DNA from: Citrobacter europaeus
Lineage (GTDB): Bacteria > Pseudomonadota > Gammaproteobacteria > Enterobacterales > Enterobacteriaceae
Direction of reading: 5' to 3'
DNA: 64,000 nt
Assembly: GCA_020099315.1 (NCBI GenBank)
Contig: CP083650.1
Location: 5,022,001 to 5,086,000, forward strand
Under the pieces are notes generated by a model. That model did not search any database. It was given only the letters and a program-made list of their open reading frames with translations, and was not told where the DNA came from. The position numbers were made by a program, and so were the translations under genes. Below are positions 18,621-29,065 of the stretch, one piece after another. Numbering within the stretch: position 1 is the stretch's first letter; the number at the start of each line of letters is the position of its first letter.

Positions 18621-18628
18621 TCTCATCG

Positions 18629-18663
18629 ACGCCCTCTTTCATCGCGAAAGGGGGCGTTTTGTT
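18629..18663 (+). terminator. kup intrinsic terminator
   Basis: A stem of ACGCCCTCTTTC paired with GAAAGGGGGCGT is followed by TTTTGTTTTG, beginning 9 bp after the kup stop. Confidence 0.88.
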
Positions 18664-18703
18664 TTGTCCCTCTCAGTTTTCATTTCATCGAATGATAATC
18701 CTT

Positions 18704-18729
18704 GCGAAACGTTTCGATGACGATCACAT
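18704..18729. promoter_or_regulatory. Upstream RbsR-like operator overlapping a CRP half-site
   Basis: GCGAAACGTTTCG (18704-18716) is a LacI-family palindrome sharing its core with the promoter-proximal operator 80 bp away. It runs directly into GATCACATTT (18720-18729), a perfect CRP half-site with a weak partner half. CRP activation of rbs is established in E. coli; a second operator suggests looping. Confidence 0.55.
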
Positions 18730-18782
18730 TTTCGTAACGTCACGGTGGTTTTCTGTCCACTCTTCACACTACACTTATCTTC

Positions 18783-18798
18783 AGCGAAACGTTTCGCT
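18783..18798. promoter_or_regulatory. RbsR operator of the rbs operon
   Basis: AGCGAAACGTTTCGCT is a perfect 16-bp palindrome ending 14 bp before the rbsD start codon, with the LacI-family central CG. It is the expected site for the ribose repressor RbsR, encoded at the end of the same operon. Confidence 0.85.
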
Positions 18799-18812
18799 AG
18801 TGGGGAAAGAAA

Positions 18813-19232
18813 ATGAAGAAAGGCACGGTACTCAACTCTGAAATTTCAACGGTGATCTCCCGTCTGGGGCATACCGATACGCTGGTGGTGTGTGATGCAG
18901 GTTTACCCATCCCGAACAGCACAACGCGTATTGATATGGCATTAACCCAGGGCGTACCTTCTTTTATGCAGGTACTGGATGTGGTTACACGTGAAATGCA
19001 GGTCGAGGCGGCCATTCTCGCGTCGGAAATTAAACAACATAATCCGCAACTCCACGAAACGTTGCTTAAGTTCATTGAGCAACTGCAACAACACCAGGGA
19101 AACACCATTGAAATTCGTTACACCACGCATGAACAATTCAAAAAACAAACCGCAGACAGTCAGGCGGTAATTCGCAGCGGAGAGTGTTCTCCGTATGCGA
19201 ATATCATTCTCTGTGCTGGCGTCACGTTCTGA
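18813..19232 (+). CDS. rbsD: D-ribose pyranase RbsD
   Basis: 139 residues, normal for the family. RbsD interconverts beta-pyranose and beta-furanose ribose so that RbsK receives the furanose. N-terminal motifs LGHTDTLVVCDAGLPIP (with the catalytic His and Asp) and the C-terminal RSGECSPYANIILCAGVTF are conserved. A GGGGAAAG ribosome binding site precedes the ATG. It is the first gene of rbsDACBKR; rbsA follows after 7 bp. Confidence 0.97.
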   Translation: MKKGTVLNSEISTVISRLGHTDTLVVCDAGLPIPNSTTRIDMALTQGVPSFMQVLDVVTREMQVEAAILASEIKQHNPQLHETLLKFIEQLQQHQGNTIEIRYTTHEQFKKQTADSQAVIRSGECSPYANIILCAGVTF

Positions 19233-19239
19233 GGCCATC

Positions 19240-20745
19240 ATGAACGCATTACTGCAACTCAAAGGGATCGATAAAGCGTTCCCAGGCGTAAAAGCGCTAT
19301 CCGGCGCTGCGCTGAATGTCTATCCTGGCCGCGTAATGGCGCTGGTGGGCGAAAACGGCGCGGGCAAATCCACCATGATGAAAGTGCTGACCGGGATCTA
19401 CACCCGTGATGCCGGCTCTTTATTATGGCTGGGGAAAGAGACCACCTTTAACGGCCCGAAATCCTCCCAGGAAGCCGGAATCGGTATCATCCACCAGGAG
19501 CTGAACCTGATCCCGCAACTCACTATCGCCGAGAACATTTTTCTTGGCCGCGAGTTTGTGAATCGCTTTGGCAAAATTGACTGGAAAAAGATGTACGCCG
19601 AAGCCGATTTGCTGCTCGCCAAACTCAATCTGCGCTTTAAAAGCGACAGGCTGGTCGGTGAGCTGTCGATTGGCGATCAGCAGATGGTCGAAATTGCCAA
19701 AGTGCTGAGCTTTGAATCGAAGGTCATCATTATGGATGAACCGACGGATGCGCTCACCGATACTGAAACTGAATCTCTGTTCCGCGTCATTCGCGAACTG
19801 AAATCCCAGGGACGCGGCATTGTCTATATTTCTCACCGCATGAAAGAGATCTTCGAGATTTGCGATGACGTGACCGTTTTTCGCGACGGGCAGTTTATTG
19901 CCGAGCGTGAAGTCGCCTCGCTTACCGAAGACTCGCTGATTGAAATGATGGTGGGACGTAAGCTGGAAGATCAGTACCCGCGCCTGGAAAAAGCGCCGGG
20001 TGATATTCGCCTGAAGGTCGATAATCTGTGTGGCCCTGGCGTAAACGATGTTTCATTCACGCTGCGTAAAGGGGAGATCCTTGGCGTATCAGGGCTGATG
20101 GGAGCCGGACGTACTGAGCTGATGAAAGTGTTGTACGGCGCATTGCCACGCACCAGCGGCTACGTCACGCTTGATGGCCATGAGGTTGTTACCCGTTCGC
20201 CGCAGGATGGACTGGCTAACGGCATCGTCTATATTTCTGAAGACCGTAAACGCGATGGTTTAGTGCTGGGCATGTCGGTGAAAGAGAACATGTCATTGAC
20301 CGCGCTGCGCTATTTCAGCCGCGCCGGTGGAAGCCTGAAGCATAAAGATGAGCAGCAGGCGGTAGGTGATTTTATTCGTCTGTTCAATGTTAAAACGCCG
20401 TCGATGGAACAGGCTATCGGCCTGCTGTCCGGTGGTAACCAGCAGAAAGTGGCCATTGCGCGCGGTCTCATGACTCGACCCAAAGTCCTGATCCTTGATG
20501 AACCAACGCGCGGCGTTGACGTTGGGGCCAAGAAAGAAATCTATCAGCTTATCAACCAGTTTAAGGCTGATGGGCTGAGCATCATTCTGGTCTCCTCTGA
20601 GATGCCAGAAGTATTGGGCATGAGCGATCGAATTATCGTTATGCATGAAGGGCATCTCGGCGGTGAGTTCACTCGCGAGCAGGCCACTCAGGAAGTATTA
20701 ATGGCTGCCGCTGTGGGCAAGCTTAATCGCGTGAATCAGGAGTAA
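19240..20745 (+). CDS. rbsA: Ribose ABC transporter ATPase RbsA
   Basis: 501 residues from the ATG at 19240 (MNALLQLKGIDKAFPG); an earlier in-frame ATG at 19195 lies inside rbsD and was rejected. Two fused ABC domains are visible: the first has Walker A GENGAGKST, signature LSIGDQQMVEIAK and Walker B VIIMDEPTDALTD; the second has a degenerate Walker A (GLMGAGRTE) but an intact signature (LLSGGNQQKVAIARG). This asymmetry is typical of sugar importers. It powers RbsC. Confidence 0.98.
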   Translation: MNALLQLKGIDKAFPGVKALSGAALNVYPGRVMALVGENGAGKSTMMKVLTGIYTRDAGSLLWLGKETTFNGPKSSQEAGIGIIHQELNLIPQLTIAENIFLGREFVNRFGKIDWKKMYAEADLLLAKLNLRFKSDRLVGELSIGDQQMVEIAKVLSFESKVIIMDEPTDALTDTETESLFRVIRELKSQGRGIVYISHRMKEIFEICDDVTVFRDGQFIAEREVASLTEDSLIEMMVGRKLEDQYPRLEKAPGDIRLKVDNLCGPGVNDVSFTLRKGEILGVSGLMGAGRTELMKVLYGALPRTSGYVTLDGHEVVTRSPQDGLANGIVYISEDRKRDGLVLGMSVKENMSLTALRYFSRAGGSLKHKDEQQAVGDFIRLFNVKTPSMEQAIGLLSGGNQQKVAIARGLMTRPKVLILDEPTRGVDVGAKKEIYQLINQFKADGLSIILVSSEMPEVLGMSDRIIVMHEGHLGGEFTREQATQEVLMAAAVGKLNRVNQE

Positions 20746-20750
20746 AAAAG

Positions 20751-21716
20751 ATGACTACCCAGGCTGTTTCTGGTCGCCGTTATTTCACTAAAGCATGGCT
20801 TCTGGAGCAAAAGTCGCTCATCGCTCTGCTAGTGCTGATCGCGATTGTTTCTACCATGAGCCCTAACTTTTTTACCGTTAATAACCTGTTCAACATTCTC
20901 CAGCAAACGTCGGTGAACGCCATCATGGCCGTCGGCATGACGCTGGTTATCCTGACGTCGGGTATCGATCTGTCAGTCGGTTCCTTGCTGGCGCTTACCG
21001 GCGCGGTTGCAGCTTCGATTGTAGGGATTGAAGTCAATGCGCTGGTGGCTGTTGCTGCGGCCCTGGCGCTCGGCGCTGCCATTGGCGCAGTCACCGGGGT
21101 GATTGTTGCAAAAGGCCGCGTGCAGGCGTTTATCGCAACTCTGGTGATGATGCTGCTGCTGCGCGGTGTAACCATGGTCTACACCAACGGCAGTCCGGTA
21201 AATACCGGGTTTACTGATAATGCCGATCTGTTTGGCTGGTTTGGTATTGGTCGTCCGTTAGGCGTCCCGACGCCTGTGTGGATCATGGGGGTTGTCTTCC
21301 TCGCGGCGTGGTACATGCTGCACCACACTCGTCTGGGCCGTTATATCTATGCGCTGGGCGGTAACGAAGCGGCAACGCGTCTGTCCGGTATCAGCGTCAG
21401 TAAAATCAAAATTATCGTTTACTCACTGTGCGGTCTGCTGGCATCGCTGGCGGGCATCATTGAAGTGGCTCGCCTCTCCTCTGCGCAACCAACGGCAGGC
21501 ACTGGCTATGAGCTGGATGCTATCGCAGCGGTAGTGTTAGGCGGTACCAGCCTGGCGGGTGGTAAAGGACGTATTGTTGGGACGCTGATCGGCGCATTGA
21601 TTCTTGGTTTCCTCAATAATGGTTTGAATTTGTTAGGTGTATCCTCCTATTACCAGATGATCGTTAAAGCGGTGGTGATTTTGCTGGCGGTACTGGTAGA
21701 CAACAAAAAGCAGTAA
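20751..21716 (+). CDS. rbsC: Ribose ABC transporter permease RbsC
   Basis: 321 residues with eight or more hydrophobic segments. The family motif GGNEAATRLSGI and the segment GIDLSVGSLLALTGA are present. It forms the inner membrane channel that works with RbsA and receives ribose from RbsB. It starts 5 bp after rbsA and ends 24 bp before rbsB. Confidence 0.98.
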   Translation: MTTQAVSGRRYFTKAWLLEQKSLIALLVLIAIVSTMSPNFFTVNNLFNILQQTSVNAIMAVGMTLVILTSGIDLSVGSLLALTGAVAASIVGIEVNALVAVAAALALGAAIGAVTGVIVAKGRVQAFIATLVMMLLLRGVTMVYTNGSPVNTGFTDNADLFGWFGIGRPLGVPTPVWIMGVVFLAAWYMLHHTRLGRYIYALGGNEAATRLSGISVSKIKIIVYSLCGLLASLAGIIEVARLSSAQPTAGTGYELDAIAAVVLGGTSLAGGKGRIVGTLIGALILGFLNNGLNLLGVSSYYQMIVKAVVILLAVLVDNKKQ

Positions 21717-21740
21717 CAACGATTACAGGACATCTTAAAT

Positions 21741-22631
21741 ATGAACATGAAAAAACTGGCTACCCTGGTTTCTGCTGTTGCGCTGAGCGCCACCGTGAGC
21801 GCGAATGCGATGGCGAAAGATACCATTGCGCTGGTGGTCTCCACCCTCAACAACCCGTTCTTTGTTTCTCTGAAGGATGGGGCGCAAAAAGAGGCGGATA
21901 AGCTGGGCTACAACCTGGTGATTCTGGACTCACAGAACAACCCGGCGAAAGAGCTGGCTAACGTTCAGGATTTAACGGTTCGTGGAACTAAAATTCTGCT
22001 GATCAACCCGACCGACTCTGATGCCGTTGGTAACGCTGTGAAAATGGCTAACCAGGCTAAAATTCCGGTTATTACCCTTGACCGCGTTGCGTCCAAAGGC
22101 GAAGTGGTAAGCCACATTGCGTCTGATAACGTGCTGGGCGGCAAAATCGCGGGTGATTACATCGCGAAGAAAGCAGGTGAAGGCGCTAAAGTTATCGAAC
22201 TGCAGGGTATTGCCGGTACTTCAGCGGCGCGTGAGCGTGGCGAAGGTTTCCAGCAGGCCGTTGCGGCACACAAATTTAACGTACTGGCCAGCCAGCCGGC
22301 AGACTTCGACCGCACCAAAGGTCTGAACGTCATGCAGAACCTGCTGACCGCGCATCCTGACGTGCAGGCCGTATTTGCCCAGAACGATGAAATGGCGCTT
22401 GGCGCGCTGCGCGCACTGCAAACTGCGGGTAAATCTGATGTGATGGTGGTTGGATTTGACGGCACTCCAGATGGCGAAAAAGCAGTAAATGATGGCAAAC
22501 TGGCTGCGACCATTGCTCAGTTGCCGGATCAGATCGGCGCCAAAGGCGTTGAGACTGCGGATAAGGTCCTGAAAGGCGAGAAGGTTCAGGCTAAATATCC
22601 GGTTGACCTGAAGCTGGTCATCAAGCAGTAA
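21741..22631 (+). CDS. rbsB: Periplasmic ribose-binding protein RbsB
   Basis: 296 residues, with a 25-residue Sec signal peptide (basic MNMKK, hydrophobic core, cleavage after SANAMA). The mature protein begins KDTIALVVSTLNNPFF, the standard start of the type I periplasmic sugar-binding fold. It captures ribose for RbsAC and serves the chemoreceptor Trg. A 141-bp structured spacer separates it from rbsK. Confidence 0.98.
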   Translation: MNMKKLATLVSAVALSATVSANAMAKDTIALVVSTLNNPFFVSLKDGAQKEADKLGYNLVILDSQNNPAKELANVQDLTVRGTKILLINPTDSDAVGNAVKMANQAKIPVITLDRVASKGEVVSHIASDNVLGGKIAGDYIAKKAGEGAKVIELQGIAGTSAARERGEGFQQAVAAHKFNVLASQPADFDRTKGLNVMQNLLTAHPDVQAVFAQNDEMALGALRALQTAGKSDVMVVGFDGTPDGEKAVNDGKLAATIAQLPDQIGAKGVETADKVLKGEKVQAKYPVDLKLVIKQ

Positions 22632-22772
22632 TACCGATTCAGGTCGCTCGCGGCCTGATGGAGACATAAATACGCCATCCCCGTATCTGGTTTTGGGGAT
22701 GAAAGCGTAAAAAGAAAAGCAGGGCACGCGCCACCCTAACCCGGTGGCGCACTTTGACTTGGAACACCAAAT
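22632..22772 (+). ncRNA. Structured rbsB 3'UTR, possible RbsZ-type small RNA
   Basis: The rbsB-rbsK spacer holds two clear hairpins: CATCCCC (22676-22682) with GGGGATG (22695-22701), and GCGCCACC (22728-22735) with GGTGGCGC (22743-22750). In E. coli the RbsZ sRNA, an Hfq-bound sponge of RybB, comes from the rbsB 3' end. Position and structure fit, but I have not aligned the two sequences. The second hairpin lacks a long U-tract, so it may instead protect the rbsB mRNA from 3' decay. Confidence 0.45.
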
Positions 22773-23702
22773 ATGAAAACCGCAGGCAACCTCGTTGTTC
22801 TTGGCAGTATCAATGCCGATCACATCCTTAATCTTAATTCTTTCCCGACACCTGGTGAAACCGTAACCGGTAGCCATTATCAGGTCGCATTTGGCGGTAA
22901 AGGCGCGAATCAGGCTGTTGCTGCGGGTCGTAGTGGCGCGAATATCGCATTTATTGCCTGTACAGGCGATGATGATATTGGCGAAAGTGTTCGTAAACAG
23001 TTAGCCAAAGATAATATCGATATTGCGCCGATTAGCGTAATTTCGGGGGAATCGACCGGTGTGGCGTTGATCTTTGTGAATGGTGAAGGCGAGAACGTCA
23101 TCGGTATTCATGCTGGTGCGAACGCAGCGCTTTCGCCAGCTCTGGTGGAAGCACAGCATGAGCGTATTGCGCAGGCGTCAGCCTTACTGATGCAGTTAGA
23201 GTCGCCGATCGAAAGCGTACTGGCTGCGGCAAAGATTGCACATCAAAATAAGACCACGGTTGCCCTGAATCCGGCTCCGGCACGTGAACTTTCTGACGAA
23301 CTGCTGGCGCTGGTGGATATTATTACCCCGAATGAAACCGAGGCTGAAAAGCTGACGGGGATCCGGGTCGAAAACGATGAAGACGCGGCCAAAGCGGCGC
23401 AGGCATTGCACGCGAAGGGGATCGATACGGTACTGATTACCTTAGGCAGTCGCGGAGTATGGGCCAGCGTAAAGGGTGAAGGTCAGCGTGTGCCAGGGTT
23501 TAAAGTTGACGCTGTTGATACCATTGCCGCTGGGGATACCTTTAACGGCGCGTTAATTACAGCGTTACTGGAAGAGACTCCGCTGCCTGAAGCTATCCGT
23601 TTTGCACATGCCGCTGCGGCGATTGCGGTCACTCGTAAAGGTGCGCAGCCTTCCGTTCCATGGCGCGAAGAAATAGAAGCGTTTTTAAGTCAGCAGAGGT
23701 AA
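22773..23702 (+). CDS. rbsK: Ribokinase RbsK
   Basis: 309 residues. PfkB-family signatures are present: the N-terminal GGKGANQAVAAGRSGA (from residue 41) and the C-terminal DTIAAGDTFNGAL, which contains the catalytic Asp and anion hole. It phosphorylates ribose at O5 with ATP and is activated by K+. Length equals E. coli RbsK. It is followed after 3 bp by rbsR. Confidence 0.98.
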   Translation: MKTAGNLVVLGSINADHILNLNSFPTPGETVTGSHYQVAFGGKGANQAVAAGRSGANIAFIACTGDDDIGESVRKQLAKDNIDIAPISVISGESTGVALIFVNGEGENVIGIHAGANAALSPALVEAQHERIAQASALLMQLESPIESVLAAAKIAHQNKTTVALNPAPARELSDELLALVDIITPNETEAEKLTGIRVENDEDAAKAAQALHAKGIDTVLITLGSRGVWASVKGEGQRVPGFKVDAVDTIAAGDTFNGALITALLEETPLPEAIRFAHAAAAIAVTRKGAQPSVPWREEIEAFLSQQR

Positions 23703-23705
23703 CGC

Positions 23706-24698
23706 TTGGCTACAATGAAGGATGTCGCCCGCCTGGCGGGTGTTTCCACGTCGACGGTTTCTCACGTCATTAATAAAGATCGCTTTGTCAGTGAGTCTGT
23801 CACAGACAAAGTGCAAGCGGCGATTAAAGAGCTTAACTATGCCCCCTCCGCGCTGGCGCGTAGTCTCAAGTTAAACCAGACCCGCACTATTGGCATGTTA
23901 ATCACTGCCAGTACCAATCCCTTCTATTCTGAGCTGGTGCGCGGCGTTGAACGTAGCTGTTTTGAGCGCGGTTACAGCCTGGTGCTGTGCAATACCGAAG
24001 GCGATGAACAGCGCATGAACCGTAATCTGGAAACGCTGATGCAAAAACGCGTGGACGGTTTGCTGCTGCTCTGTACGGAAACACATCAGCCTTCCAGAGA
24101 GATAATGCAGCGTTATCCTTCTATACCAACCGTGATGATGGACTGGTCGCCTTTTGATGGTGAAAGCGATCTGATTCAGGATAACTCCCTGCTGGGCGGG
24201 GATTTAGCCACGCAACATCTTATCGAAAAAGGTTTTACGCGCATTGCCTGCATTACCGGGCCGCTGGATAAAACTCCGGCGCGTTTACGTCTGGAAGGAT
24301 ATCGGGCGGCCATGAAGCGGGCGGGCTTGCCTGTCCCGGAAGGCTACGAGATTACCGGTGACTTTGAGTTCGGCGGCGGCTTTGAAGCTATGCAAACGTT
24401 GCTATCGCATAAACAGCGACCGCAGGCCGTTTTTACCGGCAATGATGCAATGGCGGTCGGCGCGTATCAGGCTCTGTACCAGTCGGGATTGCGTATTCCG
24501 CAGGATATGGCGGTGGTGGGTTATGACGATATCGAGCTGGCGCGCTATATGACGCCACCCCTGACGACCATTCACCAACCAAAAGATGAACTGGGCGAAC
24601 TGGCCATCGATGTGTTAATTCATCGGATGGCGCAGCCCGCATTGCAGCAGCAGCGCCTGCAACTTACTCCTGTTTTGATGGAGCGGGGGTCGGTTTAG
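23706..24698 (+). CDS. rbsR: Ribose operon repressor RbsR
   Basis: 330 residues, LacI/GalR family. I use the TTG at 23706 (MATMKDVARLAGVSTSTVSHVINKD); the ATG three codons later is an alternative. The N-terminal helix-turn-helix and hinge are followed by a periplasmic-binding-protein-like core. It should bind AGCGAAACGTTTCGCT upstream of rbsD and be released by ribose. Its last 35 bp overlap the 3' end of the convergent gene hsrA. Confidence 0.97.
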   Translation: MATMKDVARLAGVSTSTVSHVINKDRFVSESVTDKVQAAIKELNYAPSALARSLKLNQTRTIGMLITASTNPFYSELVRGVERSCFERGYSLVLCNTEGDEQRMNRNLETLMQKRVDGLLLLCTETHQPSREIMQRYPSIPTVMMDWSPFDGESDLIQDNSLLGGDLATQHLIEKGFTRIACITGPLDKTPARLRLEGYRAAMKRAGLPVPEGYEITGDFEFGGGFEAMQTLLSHKQRPQAVFTGNDAMAVGAYQALYQSGLRIPQDMAVVGYDDIELARYMTPPLTTIHQPKDELGELAIDVLIHRMAQPALQQQRLQLTPVLMERGSV

Positions 24699-26091
24699 GC
24701 TTATGTCGCTCTTTAATCAGGTTGCGTCCATCTTTGGCTTTTAGCAGCATGAACATCAGCGCAGACACTACCGTGATAGCGCCCATCGTTATAAAGGTGT
24801 AGTGGAACTGCTCGACCGTATTGGTTCCTTCCATACCTTCATAGATTCGCAGAACGGCGGCGCTGATGGCGACCCCTAAACTGATTGATAACTGCTGAGT
24901 GACAGCCAGCACGCTGTTGCCGCTACTGGCGTTTTCATCGGTCAGATCCGCTAAAGTGATAGTATTCATTGAGGTAAACTGGGTGGACATCGCCATACCT
25001 AAAATGAACAACGGTAGGATCAGCATCCAGACCGGCATGGCGGGAGATTGCAGCGCGAACTGCGCAATCATCAGGCCGATAAACACCGTAACGCCGACCA
25101 GTGTGGTCCTGTAGCCGAGCCGGCGCAGTACCTGCGTCACCATTGATTTCGCCAGTATTGATCCCAGTGCCGTTGGCGCCATCATGCAACCGGCTATCAG
25201 CGCCGGGTAACCAAAGCCTACCTGCAACATCAGCGGCATTAAGAAAGGCACGCACCCTGTACCCAGACGAGTGGCGAGGTTTCCGGCGATCCCGACAGAA
25301 AAGGTTCGGGTTTTAAATATAGGAAGCGATATCAGCGGCGTTGGGTGACGACGCGCATGGCGAATGTAGGCAAGCAGTAACAAAATGCTGGCAAGGATAA
25401 TACTGAGCGCTATCCAGGTTGCGACAAGCTTCTCACCGAAAAGCTCTACCCCGCTGGAAAACAACACCAGGCTCAAACCAAACAGAAAGAAACCGGTCAT
25501 ATCAAAACTGCGGCGCGGCGTGGTGAAGTTCGGCATATATTTGCGTGCATAGAAGATACCTGCCACGCCAATTGGAATATTAATCAGGAATATCCAGTGC
25601 CAGCTAGCCCATGTGACCAGTACACCGCCCAATACCGGACCTAAAATCGGCCCTACAAGTCCAGGCATGGTTACGAAGTTAAGCACGGGAAGCAGTTCGC
25701 TGCGGGGGTAAGCTCGCAATAATGCCAGACGGGCAACGGGCATCATCATGGCGCCGCCGATGCCCTGAATGATGCGGAAAATCACCAGTTCGCTTAGGGA
25801 GCTGGACAGCGCACAGGCCAGCGATCCCAATGTAAACAGGCTAACGGCAATCATAAAGACGCGCCGGGTGCCGAACCTGTCTGCCAGCCATCCACTCACC
25901 GGGATAAGCATGGCGACCGTCAGGGTGTAGCTGATAATGGCCGACTGCATGGCGAGCGGAGAGCGGTTAAGACTATGTGCTATTGCGGGTAAGGCGGTAT
26001 TGAGGATTGTGGCGTCTAGTGCCTGCATAAAAAAGGCCATGGCTGCTATCCACGGCAGCCCGGCCATACTGCGTGATTTCTTTTCTGACAT
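24664..26091 (-). CDS. hsrA: HsrA (YieO), DHA2-type MFS multidrug exporter
   Basis: 475 residues with about 14 hydrophobic segments, typical of the DHA2 family. The conserved DxxxxNxAxPxI motif near the start (QALDATILNTALPAIA), the loop motif GWLADRFGTRR and motif C-like GLVGPILGPVLGG are present. The substrate is not established; overexpression phenotypes in E. coli concern homocysteine. It is convergent with rbsR (35-bp 3' overlap) and shares orientation with yieP, separated by 1 bp. Confidence 0.95.
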   Translation of the reverse strand: MSEKKSRSMAGLPWIAAMAFFMQALDATILNTALPAIAHSLNRSPLAMQSAIISYTLTVAMLIPVSGWLADRFGTRRVFMIAVSLFTLGSLACALSSSLSELVIFRIIQGIGGAMMMPVARLALLRAYPRSELLPVLNFVTMPGLVGPILGPVLGGVLVTWASWHWIFLINIPIGVAGIFYARKYMPNFTTPRRSFDMTGFFLFGLSLVLFSSGVELFGEKLVATWIALSIILASILLLLAYIRHARRHPTPLISLPIFKTRTFSVGIAGNLATRLGTGCVPFLMPLMLQVGFGYPALIAGCMMAPTALGSILAKSMVTQVLRRLGYRTTLVGVTVFIGLMIAQFALQSPAMPVWMLILPLFILGMAMSTQFTSMNTITLADLTDENASSGNSVLAVTQQLSISLGVAISAAVLRIYEGMEGTNTVEQFHYTFITMGAITVVSALMFMLLKAKDGRNLIKERHKPKPTPAPSKQE

Positions 26092-26092
26092 A

Positions 26093-26797
26093 TTATTTAT
26101 CCGGTAGCACGTTTGGTGCTATCAGCAATGCCTGACAGGCAGTGAAGGCGCGATCGCCATCGCTATCATCAATTGCATCAACAATGGCCTGGTGCAGATC
26201 CAGTTTAACCACGTCGTTATAGGTAATAGAAGTAAAGTAGGTCTGGTAAACGGAATGAAACAGTGATGCAAAGGATATAAGGAACGGATTCGCACTCATT
26301 TCATAGATGTGTTCATGCCATGCAATATCAACTTCAATCCAGCGCTCGCGTCTGAAGTTTCTTTTCAGCTCGACCATCTCTTCCATCAGCGTGTTGAGAT
26401 GCGCTTTCTGTTCTGCCGTGCCTATGGTCGCCGCCAGTGAACACGCCTGAGGCTCCAGGCTGATACGCATCACCAGAAAATGTTTAATGACCTGTGGGAA
26501 ATTATCTTCCGTCATCCACCAGGTGAGCAGTTCCTGATCGAGGAAGTTCCAGTTTGCTTGCGGCATGACGCGTGTACCAATACGCGGGCGCGGTAATACC
26601 ATACCTTTTGCCGTTAACGTTTTTACCGCTTCTCTTACCGCAGTGCGACTCACGCCAAACTGATCGCCCAGCTCTATTTCGCCAGGCAATATCGCGCCTG
26701 GTGCGTATTCACCTTTTAATATTCGCTGAGCCAGCTTTTCGGCCAGAACGTAGGACAGGTTTTTCTGTGCGGCTAGCTGTTGGGCATTTAACGGCAT
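26093..26797 (-). CDS. yieP: YieP, GntR/FadR-family transcriptional regulator
   Basis: 234 residues. The N-terminal winged helix (about 15-75) includes the GntR signature GEIELGDQFGVSRTAVREAVKTLTAKG; the C-terminal FCD domain shows the expected Asp/His ligands (for example VDIAWHEHIYEMSANP). It lies directly upstream of hsrA and may control it. The C-terminus (ALLIAPNVLPDK) is a few residues longer than in E. coli. The regulon is little known. Confidence 0.93.
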   Translation of the reverse strand: MPLNAQQLAAQKNLSYVLAEKLAQRILKGEYAPGAILPGEIELGDQFGVSRTAVREAVKTLTAKGMVLPRPRIGTRVMPQANWNFLDQELLTWWMTEDNFPQVIKHFLVMRISLEPQACSLAATIGTAEQKAHLNTLMEEMVELKRNFRRERWIEVDIAWHEHIYEMSANPFLISFASLFHSVYQTYFTSITYNDVVKLDLHQAIVDAIDDSDGDRAFTACQALLIAPNVLPDK

Positions 26798-26949
26798 GAA
26801 TGTTCTTCCTTACTTATTTTCTTATTCATTAGTATGCCACCAGGAAATGTGATTGCGGCTGCAAAAACGGCAATTTGCTTATTTTATGGCATGTTAATGA
26901 TGGTTTTGATGAAAAAACACGCACTCGGAAAGTTATTTTAAATTTCCCC
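26798..26949 (+). promoter_or_regulatory. rrn upstream activating region (UP element and probable Fis sites)
   Basis: AT-rich DNA between yieP and P1. The sequence TTATTTTAAATTT just upstream of the -35 matches the rrn P1 UP element. Further upstream, several degenerate Fis-like sites could be drawn, but I do not place them individually. Confidence 0.6.
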
Positions 26950-26977
26950 TTGTCAGCCTGAAATAACTCCCTATAAT
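26950..26977 (+). promoter_or_regulatory. rrn P1 promoter
   Basis: TTGTCA (26950-26955), 16-bp spacer, TATAAT (26972-26977) and a GC-rich discriminator (GCGCCTCC). This is the canonical rrn P1 that responds to ppGpp and initiating NTP levels. Confidence 0.93.
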
Positions 26978-27068
26978 GCGCCTCCACTGACACGGAACAA
27001 CGGATTACAAGCCGCCGGGTCAGCGGGGTTCCACTGAGAACTCCGGCGAAGAAAGCGAAATTAAATGC

Positions 27069-27096
27069 TTGACTTCGTAGCGGGATGGCGTAATAT
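27069..27096 (+). promoter_or_regulatory. rrn P2 promoter
   Basis: TTGACT (27069-27074), 16-bp spacer and TAATAT (27091-27096), 119 bp downstream of P1, the usual P1-P2 distance. Confidence 0.88.
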
Positions 27097-27133
27097 GCAC
27101 ACCCCGCGCCGCTGAGAAAAAGCGAAGCGGCAC

Positions 27134-27145
27134 TGCTCTTTAACA
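27134..27145 (+). promoter_or_regulatory. rrn leader boxA antitermination site
   Basis: TGCTCTTTAACA matches the rrn boxA bound by NusB/S10 to assemble the antitermination complex. A second copy occurs after tRNA-Glu. Confidence 0.88.
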
Positions 27146-27276
27146 ATTTATCAGACAATCTGTGTGGGCACTCGAAGATACGGATTCTTAACGTCGCAAG
27201 ACGAAAAATGAATACCAAGTCTCTTGAGTGAACATACGTAATTCATTACGAAGTTTAATTCACGAGCATCAAACTT

Positions 27277-28818
<1,542 letters not shown>

Positions 28819-28902
28819 CCTTAAAGAAACGTTCTTTGAAGTGCTCACACAGATTGTCTGATGAAAAGTAAATAGCAAGGCGTCTTGCGATTGAGACTTC
28901 AC

Positions 28903-28978
28903 GTCCCCTTCGTCTAGAGGCCCAGGACACCGCCCTTTCACGGCGGTAACAGGGGTTCGAATCCCCTAGGGGACGCCA
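28903..28978 (+). tRNA. gltU: tRNA-Glu(TTC) in the 16S-23S spacer
   Basis: 76 nt cloverleaf starting GTCCCCTTCGTCTAGAGG and ending GGGGACGCCA, with anticodon TTC in the loop CTTTCAC. Both rrnC and rrnB of E. coli carry tRNA-Glu here, so the spacer tRNA does not tell which operon this segment came from. Confidence 0.98.
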
Positions 28979-29053
28979 CTTGCTGGTATGTGTGAGTGAA
29001 AGTCGCCGACCTTAATATCTCAAAACTGACTTCCGAGTCATGTTTGAGATATT

Positions 29054-29065
29054 TGCTCTTTAAAA
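29054..29065 (+). promoter_or_regulatory. Spacer boxA antitermination site
   Basis: TGCTCTTTAAAA upstream of 23S is the second rrn boxA, which renews antitermination before the long 23S gene. Confidence 0.8.
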
